DNA of 64,000 nucleotides, taken from contig NZ_JAIUDA010000011.1 in NCBI RefSeq assembly GCF_020179835.1, positions 1-64,000 on the forward strand. The letters run 5' to 3'. The notes under the pieces were generated by a model, which saw nothing but the letters and a program-made list of their open reading frames with translations, made no database searches and was not told the origin of the DNA. Below are positions 42,623-50,879 of this stretch, in pieces. This DNA is from Pantoea sp. alder81 (GTDB lineage Bacteria; Pseudomonadota; Gammaproteobacteria; Enterobacterales; Enterobacteriaceae). Numbering within the stretch: the first letter of the stretch is position 1; every line of letters starts with the position of its first letter. Position numbers and translations under genes: made by a program.

Positions 42623-43336
42623 ATGGCCGAACAGACATCTCCCCAAACCTCGCCCCGGCGGTCTGGCGGACTGGTATCCACACTGACTGTTGAGCTGCAT
42701 TCACACTATGCAATCAGGCTCTGGGAAGGGCGAAATCGCTCTGATGAAAAAGACAATAAGGAATATCGCCACAAAATCCCTGGCATGCCGGAAGCTATCG
42801 CGCGGGCTGGATATGCAGGTCGCGATGCAGCGGCAGGCAATCCCTACGGTGACGAGTTTCTGGTCAACCTTGAAGAGGCCATCAGGCTGGCGACTAAAAA
42901 GGTGGAGGAGCAGGTCAGGATTATCGCAAAAATTACCGCAGCCGTTCCGGCCGGCATCACCATTTCAGATGTCACCTCTTCCGAACCGCTTAATCTGGAT
43001 GTGTTCAGTCGGTCACCCCTGGGGTATCGCTGCGTCTGGCTGCTGGTTCATTACGACCAACTGGCGTTAAGAGCGTTTGGGGCTTTCCATTACGGTCTGA
43101 TTAACCGCTCGCAGCGCGATCAGTTCCTTGAAACAGGCAGTAAAGCTGTTCGTGTGGTGTACGGCCTTATCCAGAATTACCGGAGCATGCCGGTGACCTA
43201 CGAGGATATCCGTAATAAAACCGCGCGGGGGCTGGCGGCTATCAAGCGTCTGGGCGAACCCGATCCGGCAGTGATGTCGGGTGAAAAACGCTCTTCATTC
43301 TCCACCCTTACTGCTGATACCTCTGAGGACAACTAA
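42623..43336 (+). CDS. TIGR03761 family integrating-conjugative-element protein (PFL_4669)
   Basis: A 237-aa cytoplasmic protein. Segments GGLVSTLTVELHSHYAIRLWEGR (14-36) and GYRCVWLLVHYDQLALRAFGAFHYGLI (about 130-156) are those of the family. Function unknown; it lies with the ICE-type maintenance genes. ATG 42623 follows GGAGACAGCT. Confidence 0.8.
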   Translation: MAEQTSPQTSPRRSGGLVSTLTVELHSHYAIRLWEGRNRSDEKDNKEYRHKIPGMPEAIARAGYAGRDAAAGNPYGDEFLVNLEEAIRLATKKVEEQVRIIAKITAAVPAGITISDVTSSEPLNLDVFSRSPLGYRCVWLLVHYDQLALRAFGAFHYGLINRSQRDQFLETGSKAVRVVYGLIQNYRSMPVTYEDIRNKTARGLAAIKRLGEPDPAVMSGEKRSSFSTLTADTSEDN

Positions 43337-43337
43337 T

Positions 43338-43901
43338 TTGAAACGGATGATTATTTCAGGCGCTGTCTGCGTCCTGCTGAGCGGCTGTGCCGGCTCTGAT
43401 TTAGCCAGCATCAATAAAAACATCAGCGATACCGCTTTCAGCATCAGCAAAACGCTGCGCGGCGATGAAGGGGGCTCTATGGACACCGGCAACGGCATGC
43501 CGGTGCTGACCAAAGCATCTGGCTCTACCGGGAAGAGTACCAGCAAACAGTTCAGCGTGCCGGTTGATATCGACACGGCTGCTGCACGCCTGAAGCGACA
43601 TTATGGCTATGTCAGCGCTCAGGAGATTGGACGCATCCGTTCAAAAGATCGTAACAGCCGGTGGAGTGCGGCGGCCATTCAGGATGCACATCCTGTCTGG
43701 GAAGCCGTGCCGGGAAGTTCTTATCGCATGGGCAGCGACGTTGGCGACAACGATCATATGGACATCGAGCTCGAAAAGGACGGTACAGGAACGCGGGTGT
43801 ACGTGACGTACAAATCGCCCGTCCCGTCGCACCTGACCGGCAGCAATTTCAATAACGTTCTGACTCAGGTCCGCCAGGTTGCCTCTGGTCAGGCACGCTA
43901 A
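43338..43901 (+). CDS. Lipoprotein with lipobox, conjugative-element associated
   Basis: A 187-aa lipoprotein. It starts with TTG at 43338 (GAGGA eight bases before; ATG 43347 would be too far), then MIISGAVCVLLSGC gives the signal sequence and lipobox with the acylated Cys near residue 18. The mature part is Ser/Gly-rich, then has IDTAAARLKRHYGYVSAQEIG and GTRVYVTYKSPVP, a predicted small alpha/beta domain. It may be anchored in the outer membrane. It follows TIGR03761 directly and precedes the topoisomerase gene. Confidence 0.75.
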   Translation: MKRMIISGAVCVLLSGCAGSDLASINKNISDTAFSISKTLRGDEGGSMDTGNGMPVLTKASGSTGKSTSKQFSVPVDIDTAAARLKRHYGYVSAQEIGRIRSKDRNSRWSAAAIQDAHPVWEAVPGSSYRMGSDVGDNDHMDIELEKDGTGTRVYVTYKSPVPSHLTGSNFNNVLTQVRQVASGQAR

Positions 43902-43915
43902 TACCGGAGACCCGC

Positions 43916-45982
43916 ATGCAGCTCTATCTGTGTGAAAAACCCTCTCAGGCCAAAGATATTGCCCGCGTGCTGGGTGTCAGCCAGCGCGGGCAGGGATGTA
44001 TCACCGGCGGTAACATCACGGTGACGTGGGCCGTGGGGCATTTGCTGGAAACGGCCAGCCCTGAAACGTATGGCGAACAGTTTGGCCGCCCGTGGCGCAC
44101 GGAAGTGCTGCCAGTTATTCCGGATCGCTGGCAGATGACCGTCAAGAAAGACACTGCCGATCAGTTTGGCGTCATCAGAAAACTGCTGAAGCAGGCCAGT
44201 GAAGTGGTCATTGCAACCGACGCCGATCGGGAAGGTGAGGTGATTGCGCGTGAGCTGATGGAATACTGCCACTACAGGGGTGCCGTGCGCCGGCTGTGGC
44301 TTTCCGCGCTGGATGAAGCGAGCATTAAAAAAGCGCTGAATGAAATGTTGCCGGGAGAAAAAACCGAAAAACTCTACCTGGCCGGTATCGGTCGTGCGCG
44401 GGCTGACTGGCTTATCGGGATGAATCTGACCCGGTTTTATACCGTGAAAGCCGGTGAAGCCGGCGTATCAGAGGTGTATTCCGTGGGGCGTGTTCAGACG
44501 CCCACGCTCGCCATTGTGGTTAAACGGGACCATGAAATTGCCGGCTTTACGCCGCAGCCGTGGTGGAAGGTCAGAGCACAGCTGGAAAAGGACGGGATTG
44601 CCTTTGAAGCCGAATGGGTTACGGCGGAGCAATACTGCGACAGTGAAAAACGCTGCGTGAATCAGCAGGTTGCACAGGCGGTCGGGCAACTCTGCCAGAA
44701 AGTCGGATCCGGCAGCGTGATTTCCGTTGAGAAAAAGCGCGATAAAACCCCGGCACCGCTCTGTTTTTCTCTTGGCGATCTTCAGGAGGCCTGCAACCGC
44801 AAATGGGGCTTTGGGGCTAATGAGGTCCTGTCTATCGCCCAGTCACTGTATGAAAAACACAAAGCGACGACCTACCCACGTACCGACTGCGGCTATCTCC
44901 CGCTCTCGATGCGGGCGGAGGCCAGCGCCGTGCTGGATGCGATACAGCGCTCGGACCCGACAATCAGCGCTGAGATTGCGCAACTTGATACTGCATTCAA
45001 CTCGCGCGTCTGGAACGACAAAAAAATTACGGCGCACCATGCGATTATTCCCACGCGGCAGCCGTTCGAAATAGCAAAACTGAATGCAAAAGAGCTCAAA
45101 GTCTATTCGCTTATCCGGCTGCACTATCTGGCACAGTTTATGCCGCTGCAGGAAACCGATGTGACGGATGCCACCTTCAACATCGGCAATCAGCTTTTCC
45201 GCACGCGGGGGCGCGTGATGATCCACGCCGGCTGGAAATCACTCTTTACCGCAGAGCAGTCGGAGGAAGCTGACGATGATAAAGAGTCGTCCGCGCAGCT
45301 GCCTGCGCTTGAGCAGGGCGCTGCCTGCACGGTTACCGGTGCGGTCGTTAAAGATAATATGACCAAAGCGCCGCCGCACCATACCGAAGGCACGCTGATA
45401 GCGGCCATGAAAAACGCGGCAAGCCTGGTCACGGATCCTCAGCTAAGGAAGGTGCTGCGTGAGAATGCCGGGCTGGGGACGGAAGCGACGCGCAGCGGCG
45501 TGCTGGAGACGCTGTTTAAGCGGGGCTTCCTGGAGAGAAAGGGGAAGTTCATCCTGTCCACTCAGATGGCGCACGAGCTCATCGCCGCACTGCCTGAAAC
45601 ACTGACCAGCCCCGGCATGACGGCCCTCTGGGAGCAGGCGCTGGATGATATCGCCCAGGGGAAAAGTGATCTAAGCGATTTTATGCAAAAGCAGAGCCAG
45701 TGGACCCGGCATCTTATCGAAAAAGGGCGGGCGACTGCTTTCAACGTCACTGCGCTGACCGGCCCTGTCTGCCCGATTTGCGGTGGCCCGACCCGGCTGT
45801 GCAAGAACAAACAGGGCAATTTCTGGGGCTGCATGAAGTATCCGGACTGCAAGGGGATCATTGGTGAGGCAAACCGTAAAAACCGTCGTCAGGCGGCCGG
45901 TAAAACCCGGGGGGCAGGCCGGGGTCGAAAAGCGCCGGCTTCTGCGCCGGCAAGTCTCAATCTGACGAGTCAGAAAGGTTGA
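43916..45982 (+). CDS. topB: DNA topoisomerase III (type IA)
   Basis: A 688-aa type IA topoisomerase. TOPRIM is at residues 1-150 (LYLCEKPSQAKDIARVLG; VVIATDADREGEVIARELME with the metal-binding DxDxE); the active-site Tyr is in KATTYPRTDCGYL (about residue 320). The C-terminus has one zinc ribbon (CPICGGPTRLCKNKQGNFWGCMKYPDC) and a basic tail (GKTRGAGRGRK). Such plasmid TopB enzymes decatenate replication and transfer intermediates. A STAXI-like element and DUF3577 and ssb follow. Confidence 0.95.
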   Translation: MQLYLCEKPSQAKDIARVLGVSQRGQGCITGGNITVTWAVGHLLETASPETYGEQFGRPWRTEVLPVIPDRWQMTVKKDTADQFGVIRKLLKQASEVVIATDADREGEVIARELMEYCHYRGAVRRLWLSALDEASIKKALNEMLPGEKTEKLYLAGIGRARADWLIGMNLTRFYTVKAGEAGVSEVYSVGRVQTPTLAIVVKRDHEIAGFTPQPWWKVRAQLEKDGIAFEAEWVTAEQYCDSEKRCVNQQVAQAVGQLCQKVGSGSVISVEKKRDKTPAPLCFSLGDLQEACNRKWGFGANEVLSIAQSLYEKHKATTYPRTDCGYLPLSMRAEASAVLDAIQRSDPTISAEIAQLDTAFNSRVWNDKKITAHHAIIPTRQPFEIAKLNAKELKVYSLIRLHYLAQFMPLQETDVTDATFNIGNQLFRTRGRVMIHAGWKSLFTAEQSEEADDDKESSAQLPALEQGAACTVTGAVVKDNMTKAPPHHTEGTLIAAMKNAASLVTDPQLRKVLRENAGLGTEATRSGVLETLFKRGFLERKGKFILSTQMAHELIAALPETLTSPGMTALWEQALDDIAQGKSDLSDFMQKQSQWTRHLIEKGRATAFNVTALTGPVCPICGGPTRLCKNKQGNFWGCMKYPDCKGIIGEANRKNRRQAAGKTRGAGRGRKAPASAPASLNLTSQKG

Positions 45983-46030
45983 CAGCCGCGATGTTTGGCT
46001 TAAAAATTAACGGGCTTACCTGTCGTCTCT

Positions 46031-46200
46031 GACGACCACCAATGATTCCTGGCCTGAGAGAATCGCCTTCGGGTGGCTGAACATAACACTCCTGTAGCCT
46101 GCAAGGGAGAACACATCAGTGTGGTACATCTGCTCGCCTTTGGAAGCAGATATCGTCAATTACGGCTCCTACTGCCTGGCGATGAAGGTTCATTCAACTA
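46031..46200 (+). ncRNA. STAXI-like structured element, copy 3
   Basis: The structure is as in copies 1 and 2. Helix 1 is GATTC (46044)/GAATC (46060), with a TTCG tetraloop sequence (46068-46071). Helix 2 is GGCT (46075)/AGCC (46096), with CTCC (46089)/GGAG (46106). Helix 3 is ATCTGCT (46128)/AGCAGAT (46145), whose loop TCGCC (46134) can pair GGCGA (46178). A CCACC (46036)/GGTGG (46072) outer stem also exists. It stands between topB and DUF3577-ssb. Confidence 0.65.
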
Positions 46201-46236
46201 TCAAGACAGTCAGAATTTAGCTGATTCTGACTCCCC

Positions 46237-46310
46237 GACGGGAATTCTTCTCCCGTCCGGGCAGAAGTTTTCTCCGTCGAATCTTTTTTGACCCCCATGG
46301 AGAAAACATC
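46237..46310 (+). promoter_or_regulatory. Three-word structured leader of the DUF3577 gene (leader I)
   Basis: The hairpin GACGGGA/TCCCGTC (46237, 46251) has loop ATTCTTC, of which CTTCT pairs AGAAG (46263-46267). Word 2 GTTTTCTCC (46267-46275) can pair word 3 GGAGAAAAC (46299-46307) over 9 bp; word 3 contains the Shine-Dalgarno GGAG. A TTTTTT tract lies between word 2 and word 3. Confidence 0.65.
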
Positions 46311-46793
46311 ATGTCTGTAAACAACACTTCAAATGCCAACAACACCGGCAAATCAAAAGACTACTTCAACCTGACCATCAACGGACTGGGCTATCTCAGC
46401 AACGTGCGGCAGGTCAATGCTCAGACCGGCACCTTTATCAGCTGCGTGATCAACGCACTGTCAGGTCCGGCCGACAGCCCTTCTTATGTGCGTTTCGACG
46501 TCACGGTTGCCGGCAAAGAAGCCAGCAGCCTCATTAACCGTTGTCAGAAGGCGGTGGATGAAGACAAGAAAGTGCTGATTGGCTTTGTACTGAGTAACCC
46601 GTCAACCGACATTTTTCAGCTGAAAAATGGTGAGCACGCCGGTGAAAGTCGTGTCAGCCTGAAAGCCCGCCTGATTAAGGTGGACTGGATCAAGATAGGC
46701 CAGGACATGGTCTTCAAGACTGAACGCGCTGAACCCCATCCGACGCAGAATGCCGCTTCTCAGCAGCAAGCCTACGCCGAAAACTCATTCTGA
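46311..46793 (+). CDS. DUF3577 (STY4534 family) protein
   Basis: A 160-aa protein of the STY4534/DUF3577 family, found next to ssb in SPI-7-type elements. It is predicted beta-rich and resembles a single-stranded DNA-binding OB-fold (FNLTINGLGYLSNVRQVNAQ; FISCVINALSGPADSPSYVRFDVTVAG; VSLKARLIKVDWIKIGQ). A role in replication or transfer of single-stranded plasmid DNA is inferred from its position between topB and ssb. Confidence 0.8.
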   Translation: MSVNNTSNANNTGKSKDYFNLTINGLGYLSNVRQVNAQTGTFISCVINALSGPADSPSYVRFDVTVAGKEASSLINRCQKAVDEDKKVLIGFVLSNPSTDIFQLKNGEHAGESRVSLKARLIKVDWIKIGQDMVFKTERAEPHPTQNAASQQQAYAENSF

Positions 46794-46805
46794 TTGTTCA
46801 CCAAA

Positions 46806-46849
46806 GCCTGCTCTCTTCTGAGCAGGCCTTTCCCTGAAGGAGCATGCTT
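46806..46849 (+). promoter_or_regulatory. Structured leader of ssb (leader J, variant)
   Basis: GCCTGCTC (46806-46813) pairs GAGCAGGC (46820-46827). The same word 1 (AAGCCTGCTC) can, with mismatches, pair the Shine-Dalgarno region GGAGCATGCTT that ends at the ATG. The order of words differs from the other leaders. Confidence 0.5.
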
Positions 46850-47458
46850 ATGTCCTCTCGCGGCGTAAACAAAGTTATTCTGGTCGGTAATCTCGGACTG
46901 GATCCTGAAATCCGCTATATGCCTAACGGCGGCGCGGTCGCTAACCTTTCACTGGCAACGTCAGAGTCATGGCGAGATAAGCAAACCGGTGAAAACCGGG
47001 AAGTCACTGAATGGCATCGCGTGGTGCTGTTTGGCAAGCTGGCAGAAGTTGCCGGTGAATACCTTCGCAAAGGTTCTCAGGTGTATATCGAGGGACAGCT
47101 GCGTACCCGCAAATGGCAGGACCAGAGCGGGCAGGACAAATACTCAACAGAAGTGGTTGTGAACGTGGGCGGCACCCTGCAGATGTTAGGAGGGCGTCAA
47201 CAGAACAGCGATCAACCACAACACAGCGGTGGCTGGGGCCAGCCACAGCAGCCGGCGTCACAGCCTTCCTCCGCGACGCAGCCGAAAGGCGGCAGGGATC
47301 AGGGAAACCAAAAACGGGGATCGCAGCGTCACAGTGCTACTCAATTCGCTCCGCAGCAGCCTGCGTCACAGTCGCAATCTGCAGGGGACTGGGAGGATGA
47401 CATACCATTCCTCGGACACGGTTACGGTATCGCAAAACATGCCGCAGGCGCTCTCTGA
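46850..47458 (+). CDS. ssb: Single-stranded DNA-binding protein
   Basis: A 202-aa SSB. Residues 1-110 are the OB-fold (RGVNKVILVGNLGLDPEIRYMPNGGAVANLSLATSESWRDKQTGENREVTEWHRVV); the linker is Gln/Ser/Gly-rich, and the C-terminus lacks a simple acidic ending at the very end: WEDDIPFLGH lies about 13 residues before it (DDIPF is the usual partner-binding tip), followed by GYGIAKHAAGAL. ATG 46850 is used (AAGGAG); an in-frame ATG at 46844 is six bases upstream. Plasmid SSBs coat the entering strand and damp the SOS response with PsiB; no psiB is seen. Confidence 0.95.
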   Translation: MSSRGVNKVILVGNLGLDPEIRYMPNGGAVANLSLATSESWRDKQTGENREVTEWHRVVLFGKLAEVAGEYLRKGSQVYIEGQLRTRKWQDQSGQDKYSTEVVVNVGGTLQMLGGRQQNSDQPQHSGGWGQPQQPASQPSSATQPKGGRDQGNQKRGSQRHSATQFAPQQPASQSQSAGDWEDDIPFLGHGYGIAKHAAGAL

Positions 47459-47518
47459 ACCGCCGCTGCCACTTACCGCTGCAGTTAATTTCACCAAATC
47501 CTTTAAAGGTTACTGACG

Positions 47519-47761
47519 ATGCCTGTCATACTTAGGCTGAACGGTTTTCGGTTCTTTTTCTATTCCAACGAAGGCAATCCGCGCGAACCTGCTCACATTC
47601 ATGTGATGAAGGCCGGCACTGAAGCAAAGTTCTGGCTGGAACCCGTTGTGAAACTGGCGCGTAATGACGGATTTGATTCCCGGACAGTAAAAGAACTGCT
47701 AATACTGATAAAGCTAAACCAACCCCTGCTTCTGGAGGCCTGGAATGACTATTTCAGCTAA
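47519..47761 (+). CDS. DUF4160 protein
   Basis: An 80-aa DUF4160 protein (RLNGFRFFFYSNEGNPREPAHIHVMKAGTEAKFWLEP). The partner DUF2442 gene overlaps its end by 17 bp. Such pairs are widespread and have been proposed to be toxin-antitoxin-like, but activity is not certain. Confidence 0.8.
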   Translation: MPVILRLNGFRFFFYSNEGNPREPAHIHVMKAGTEAKFWLEPVVKLARNDGFDSRTVKELLILIKLNQPLLLEAWNDYFS

Positions 47762-47993
47762 GGAAGTTCGGTTCGATGACCGCATCATGTGGGTCGAACT
47801 GTCAGACGAGCGAATAATCGGTGTGCCGCTGTCCTGGTTTCCCCGACTTTGCAACGCGTCTGCCGAACAGCTGAATGACTATGAACTGTCTCCCCGTGGG
47901 ATCCACTGGGACGCACTGGATGAAGATGTTTCGATTGATGGCCTGTTAAGCGGCCGTGGTGACATCACGCACCCGCCCCATCAGGTTGCCTGA
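47745..47993 (+). CDS. DUF2442 protein
   Basis: An 82-aa DUF2442 protein (VRFDDRIMWVELSDERIIGVPLSWFPRLCNASAEQLNDYELSPRGIHWDALDEDVSIDGLLSG). Its two-strand and two-helix layout is typical of this family, the partner of DUF4160. It is coupled to the gene before it and closed by a terminator. Confidence 0.8.
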   Translation: MTISAKEVRFDDRIMWVELSDERIIGVPLSWFPRLCNASAEQLNDYELSPRGIHWDALDEDVSIDGLLSGRGDITHPPHQVA

Positions 47994-48005
47994 AAGTGCT
48001 GATAA

Positions 48006-48037
48006 AAAACGCTGACTCCGGTCAGCGTTTTTTTTTG
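48006..48037 (+). terminator. Intrinsic terminator
   Basis: AACGCTGAC-TCCG-GTCAGCGTT followed by eight or nine T. It separates the DUF2442 gene from the pilus/transfer operon. Confidence 0.92.
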
Positions 48038-48121
48038 AAAACGTAAAAAGAGTTGTTGATAGAAGCCTGTTGAAGAGTTGCGCACAGTGATGCCTGTTCA
48101 CACTGTACAGGAACTTTCCAG

Positions 48122-48769
48122 ATGAAATTTAATGCCGTCTTTGCCGCTTTACCGCTTGCGCTGCTGACGGGGTGTATTCAGCAGCCCCAGAAGCTGCAGG
48201 ATCGGGCTCCTGCAAGACCGGTTGCCCCAGTCAGCGTCACCCGCAACGTCCAGACATCTGCTGATGATGTTTACGCGCGGACGCCCGAGGTGGTTCGCTA
48301 CGATCGTTACCTGCTTGTCAGTACGGATCCTCAGGCCGTGCAACGCGACCCCCTCTCGCAGATTATTGATGTGCGTATTCCTTCCTCGGTTCAGCCAACC
48401 GTGGCCGATGCAATGCGTTATGCGCTGAAGCAGTCCGGCTACTCACTGTGTCAGACAGGACCGACCAACGGCGTGCTGTATCGTCAGCCGCTGCCGGCCG
48501 TCCAGTTCCAGCTGGGTCCGATGCGTCTTCGCACCGCGCTGCAGGTGCTGGCGGGGCCCGCATGGGAGCTGGAAGTGGATGACGTGCAGCGCGTGGTCTG
48601 CCACAGCCTGCGTGCCGGCTATCAGTTGCCTGCGACGCAGCTGCCGCCGCGCCCTGCCAGCGCATACGCGCCGGCGGCAGCTACGTCATCCGCCGCCAGT
48701 CCCTTTCAGATCACGGGTCCCCGTCCCATTCAGGCGCAGCCTGCTCGCGGAGGGTGGCTGACAAAATGA
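48122..48769 (+). CDS. pilL: PilL-type lipoprotein of the conjugative pilus (PFGI-1 class)
   Basis: A 215-aa lipoprotein (signal peptide KFNAVFAALPLALLTGC, acylated Cys at residue 17-18). The C-terminal part SSVQPTVADAMRYALKQSGYSL and RLRTALQVLAGPAWELEVDDVQRVVCHSLRAGY is the PilL/TcpQ domain of type IV pilus and SPI-7-type conjugation systems. The tail is Ala/Pro-rich. Its stop overlaps the next start region, so it opens the transfer operon. Confidence 0.82.
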   Translation: MKFNAVFAALPLALLTGCIQQPQKLQDRAPARPVAPVSVTRNVQTSADDVYARTPEVVRYDRYLLVSTDPQAVQRDPLSQIIDVRIPSSVQPTVADAMRYALKQSGYSLCQTGPTNGVLYRQPLPAVQFQLGPMRLRTALQVLAGPAWELEVDDVQRVVCHSLRAGYQLPATQLPPRPASAYAPAAATSSAASPFQITGPRPIQAQPARGGWLTK

Positions 48770-49533
48770 CGACAGAAACCTCCTTTCCTGATGAGAACGC
48801 TGATGACGTTATTCCGTCATCAGGTAGCCGTTTCAGCACCGTAAAGCATCACCTGCCTGCAATAGGTCAGATCACGCTTTCGGCTGCTGCAATTTTTCTG
48901 GCTTTTGTTTCTCTTCGCAGCGGCGTGTCGCAGGAAAACCGACTCAGCCACGTCGAGAAGCAGCAAAACGTGGTTTACACCCAGGCACTGGCGAAGACTG
49001 ACCTTGAACCTGTTCAGGCAACCATTAACGCGCAGGGTGAGGCGATCAAACGACAGCAGGATCAGCTTAATGCCGTTCAGAAGTCTCTCGATGCCTGGTC
49101 CGCCAGAGGATTACCTGAGGCAGTCAGTCAGGTTCGCCAGTCGCTCAGTGAGCTGAATCAGGCTCAGACGTCACTGCAGAGCCGGCAGGCTGAACTGGAT
49201 CAGGCCGTTACCGCGCTGCAGCACGCACCTCAGAAAGCGCAGCAGACCACGGCGGAACCTAAAGCGACAAAAGTCGTAAAAAAGCCGGCACCCGCTAAGC
49301 CGTATAAAACCGTCAGAAGCGTGGCGCGTAAAGCGCCCTTTGTGCTGACCGGCGTAGAAAAGCGGGGGGCGACGTCGTTTGCGGCCATTGCGCCGGCGGG
49401 ATTCAGCTCACTGTCTGAAATCCGCCTTATCGGCGAGGGGCAGACCGTTAATGGCTGGACGCTGGTCAATGCCGGCTACGGGCAGGCGCAATTTCGCGTG
49501 GACGGACGCTTAACTACTGTCAACGTTCGCTAA
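48766..49533 (+). CDS. Membrane-anchored coiled-coil conjugation protein
   Basis: A 255-aa protein. One membrane helix (residues 31-50, IGQITLSAAAIFLAFVSLRSG) is followed by a long coiled coil (about 60-155, with SLDAWSARGLPEAVSQVRQSLSELNQAQTSLQSRQAELDQAVTAL) and a C-terminal folded domain (about 190-255, ending QFRVDGRLTTVNVR). ATG 48766 is used, 12 bases after GGAGG and overlapping the pilL stop. Layout suits a periplasm-spanning pilus or T4SS component; family name not certain. Confidence 0.65.
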   Translation: MTTETSFPDENADDVIPSSGSRFSTVKHHLPAIGQITLSAAAIFLAFVSLRSGVSQENRLSHVEKQQNVVYTQALAKTDLEPVQATINAQGEAIKRQQDQLNAVQKSLDAWSARGLPEAVSQVRQSLSELNQAQTSLQSRQAELDQAVTALQHAPQKAQQTTAEPKATKVVKKPAPAKPYKTVRSVARKAPFVLTGVEKRGATSFAAIAPAGFSSLSEIRLIGEGQTVNGWTLVNAGYGQAQFRVDGRLTTVNVR

Positions 49534-49543
49534 CGGAGGCGAT

Positions 49544-50269
49544 ATGAAGATAAAAATACTCAGTCTTGCGGCGATTATGTTGTGTTGTTCGGCACAGGCA
49601 AATATCCAGGTTGTGAATGCCAGGGGAGAACCGGTTGATGCTTCGGATCAGAGCGTGCAGCAAAGCAGCGTGCAGGAACTGCAGCAGCAGGGCGGTCAGT
49701 GGGGGCTGAGTCAGGATGACTATCAGCGCTATCAGAGCCTGATGAAAGGCCCGCGCGGTACGCAGTCGCCGGGGCTTGACCCGCTTTCAACACTCGGTAT
49801 TGAGGCGCGGAGTCAGGCTGAACGTAAAAAATACGCAGAAAAATGGGTCAGGGAAGAGTTTGCCCGCACACAGAAAGAGCTGGATTTTCAGCGTGAAGTC
49901 ACCGCCGCCTGGAAGCGCATCTATCCTGAAACCCTCGCGGTCAACATGGGCAATGCGGCCGGTATTGCTCACGACACCGGCGGGCGGCTGGCACTGTTCG
50001 TGAAATCCGCTGGCTGCGGGCAGTGTGACGCCCGCCTCGCGGCGGTGTTAGCCGATAACAGGCCGGTTGATATCTACCTTGTGGACAGCCAGGGGGATGA
50101 CGGCAAACTGCGCGGCTGGGCGAAAGATCATCATATCCCTCTGGACAGGGTACGCAGCCGGCAGGTCACGCTGAATCATGACGGCGGGCGCTGGATGCGG
50201 TTCGGTAACGGTATGATGCCGGTCGTTCTGCAGCAGGGGGAAAACGGATGGCAAGTCGCGGCATTCTGA
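49544..50269 (+). CDS. TIGR03759 family conjugative-element protein (thioredoxin-like)
   Basis: A 241-aa exported protein (signal peptide KIKILSLAAIMLCCSAQA). A CGQC motif (SAGCGQCDARLAAVLAD, about residues 152-168) and the downstream strand pattern resemble a thioredoxin fold; it could help disulfide formation in the transfer apparatus. It follows the coiled-coil gene by 10 bp, and its 3' end overlaps the start of the transglycosylase gene. Confidence 0.8.
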   Translation: MKIKILSLAAIMLCCSAQANIQVVNARGEPVDASDQSVQQSSVQELQQQGGQWGLSQDDYQRYQSLMKGPRGTQSPGLDPLSTLGIEARSQAERKKYAEKWVREEFARTQKELDFQREVTAAWKRIYPETLAVNMGNAAGIAHDTGGRLALFVKSAGCGQCDARLAAVLADNRPVDIYLVDSQGDDGKLRGWAKDHHIPLDRVRSRQVTLNHDGGRWMRFGNGMMPVVLQQGENGWQVAAF

Positions 50270-50877
50270 CCGGCGCGGCGCTACTGCTGGTTTCACTTTC
50301 TTCATTCGCCGGTGACAAACAGATTGTTCCGGAGGGTTACGTGCGCGTGGCACAGGCTCACAACGTGCCGGCCGAGTCGCTCTATTCGGTCAGCCTGCAG
50401 GAGTCTTCCCGCAGGTTGCCGCAGGGCGAACGCCCGTGGCCGTGGACACTCAACGTCGCGGGGAAGGGATATCGCTATAAAACCCGCCTAGAAGCCTGGC
50501 AGGCGCTGCAGGTTTTCATAAAAACGCATTCCCTGAAGCGTATCGATGTCGGTATTGCCCAGGTGAATCTCGGCTGGAACGGCCGGCGTTTTACTTCGAC
50601 CTGGGAAGCGCTCGATCCTTATAAAAACCTCAACGCCGCTGCCACCATTCTGCGCGAATGCTGGGACAGAAAGCCTGGCAGCTGGCTTGATGCGGCCGGC
50701 TGCTATCACCATCCCGCAGGTGGCGCTCCAGCAGCCCGTTATCGCGCCTTCGTTAAAACCAAACTCGCCCTGCTTCAGTCTTCGCCGCATCTGCCGGCGG
50801 CGACTGCGGTAGAACAGACAGCATCCGCATCGGTGCCGGATACCGGCCTCGTCTGGATAAACCCACGGAGTCAGTGA
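50248..50877 (+). CDS. Lytic transglycosylase of the conjugation system
   Basis: A 209-aa periplasmic enzyme (signal peptide GILTGAALLLVSLSSFAG) with an SLT domain: the catalytic Glu in YSVSLQESSRRLPQGERPWPWTLN (about residue 50), the GIAQVNLGWNG motif (about 107) and NLNAAATILRECWDR. It opens the peptidoglycan for the pilus and secretion channel. It overlaps the preceding gene by 22 bp. Confidence 0.88.
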   Translation: MASRGILTGAALLLVSLSSFAGDKQIVPEGYVRVAQAHNVPAESLYSVSLQESSRRLPQGERPWPWTLNVAGKGYRYKTRLEAWQALQVFIKTHSLKRIDVGIAQVNLGWNGRRFTSTWEALDPYKNLNAAATILRECWDRKPGSWLDAAGCYHHPAGGAPAARYRAFVKTKLALLQSSPHLPAATAVEQTASASVPDTGLVWINPRSQ

Positions 50878-50879
50878 TC

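Noticed and set aside
46073..46291. 72-codon open frame over the third structured element
   Set aside because: Conserved because the DNA element is conserved; no ribosome site and no downstream continuity.
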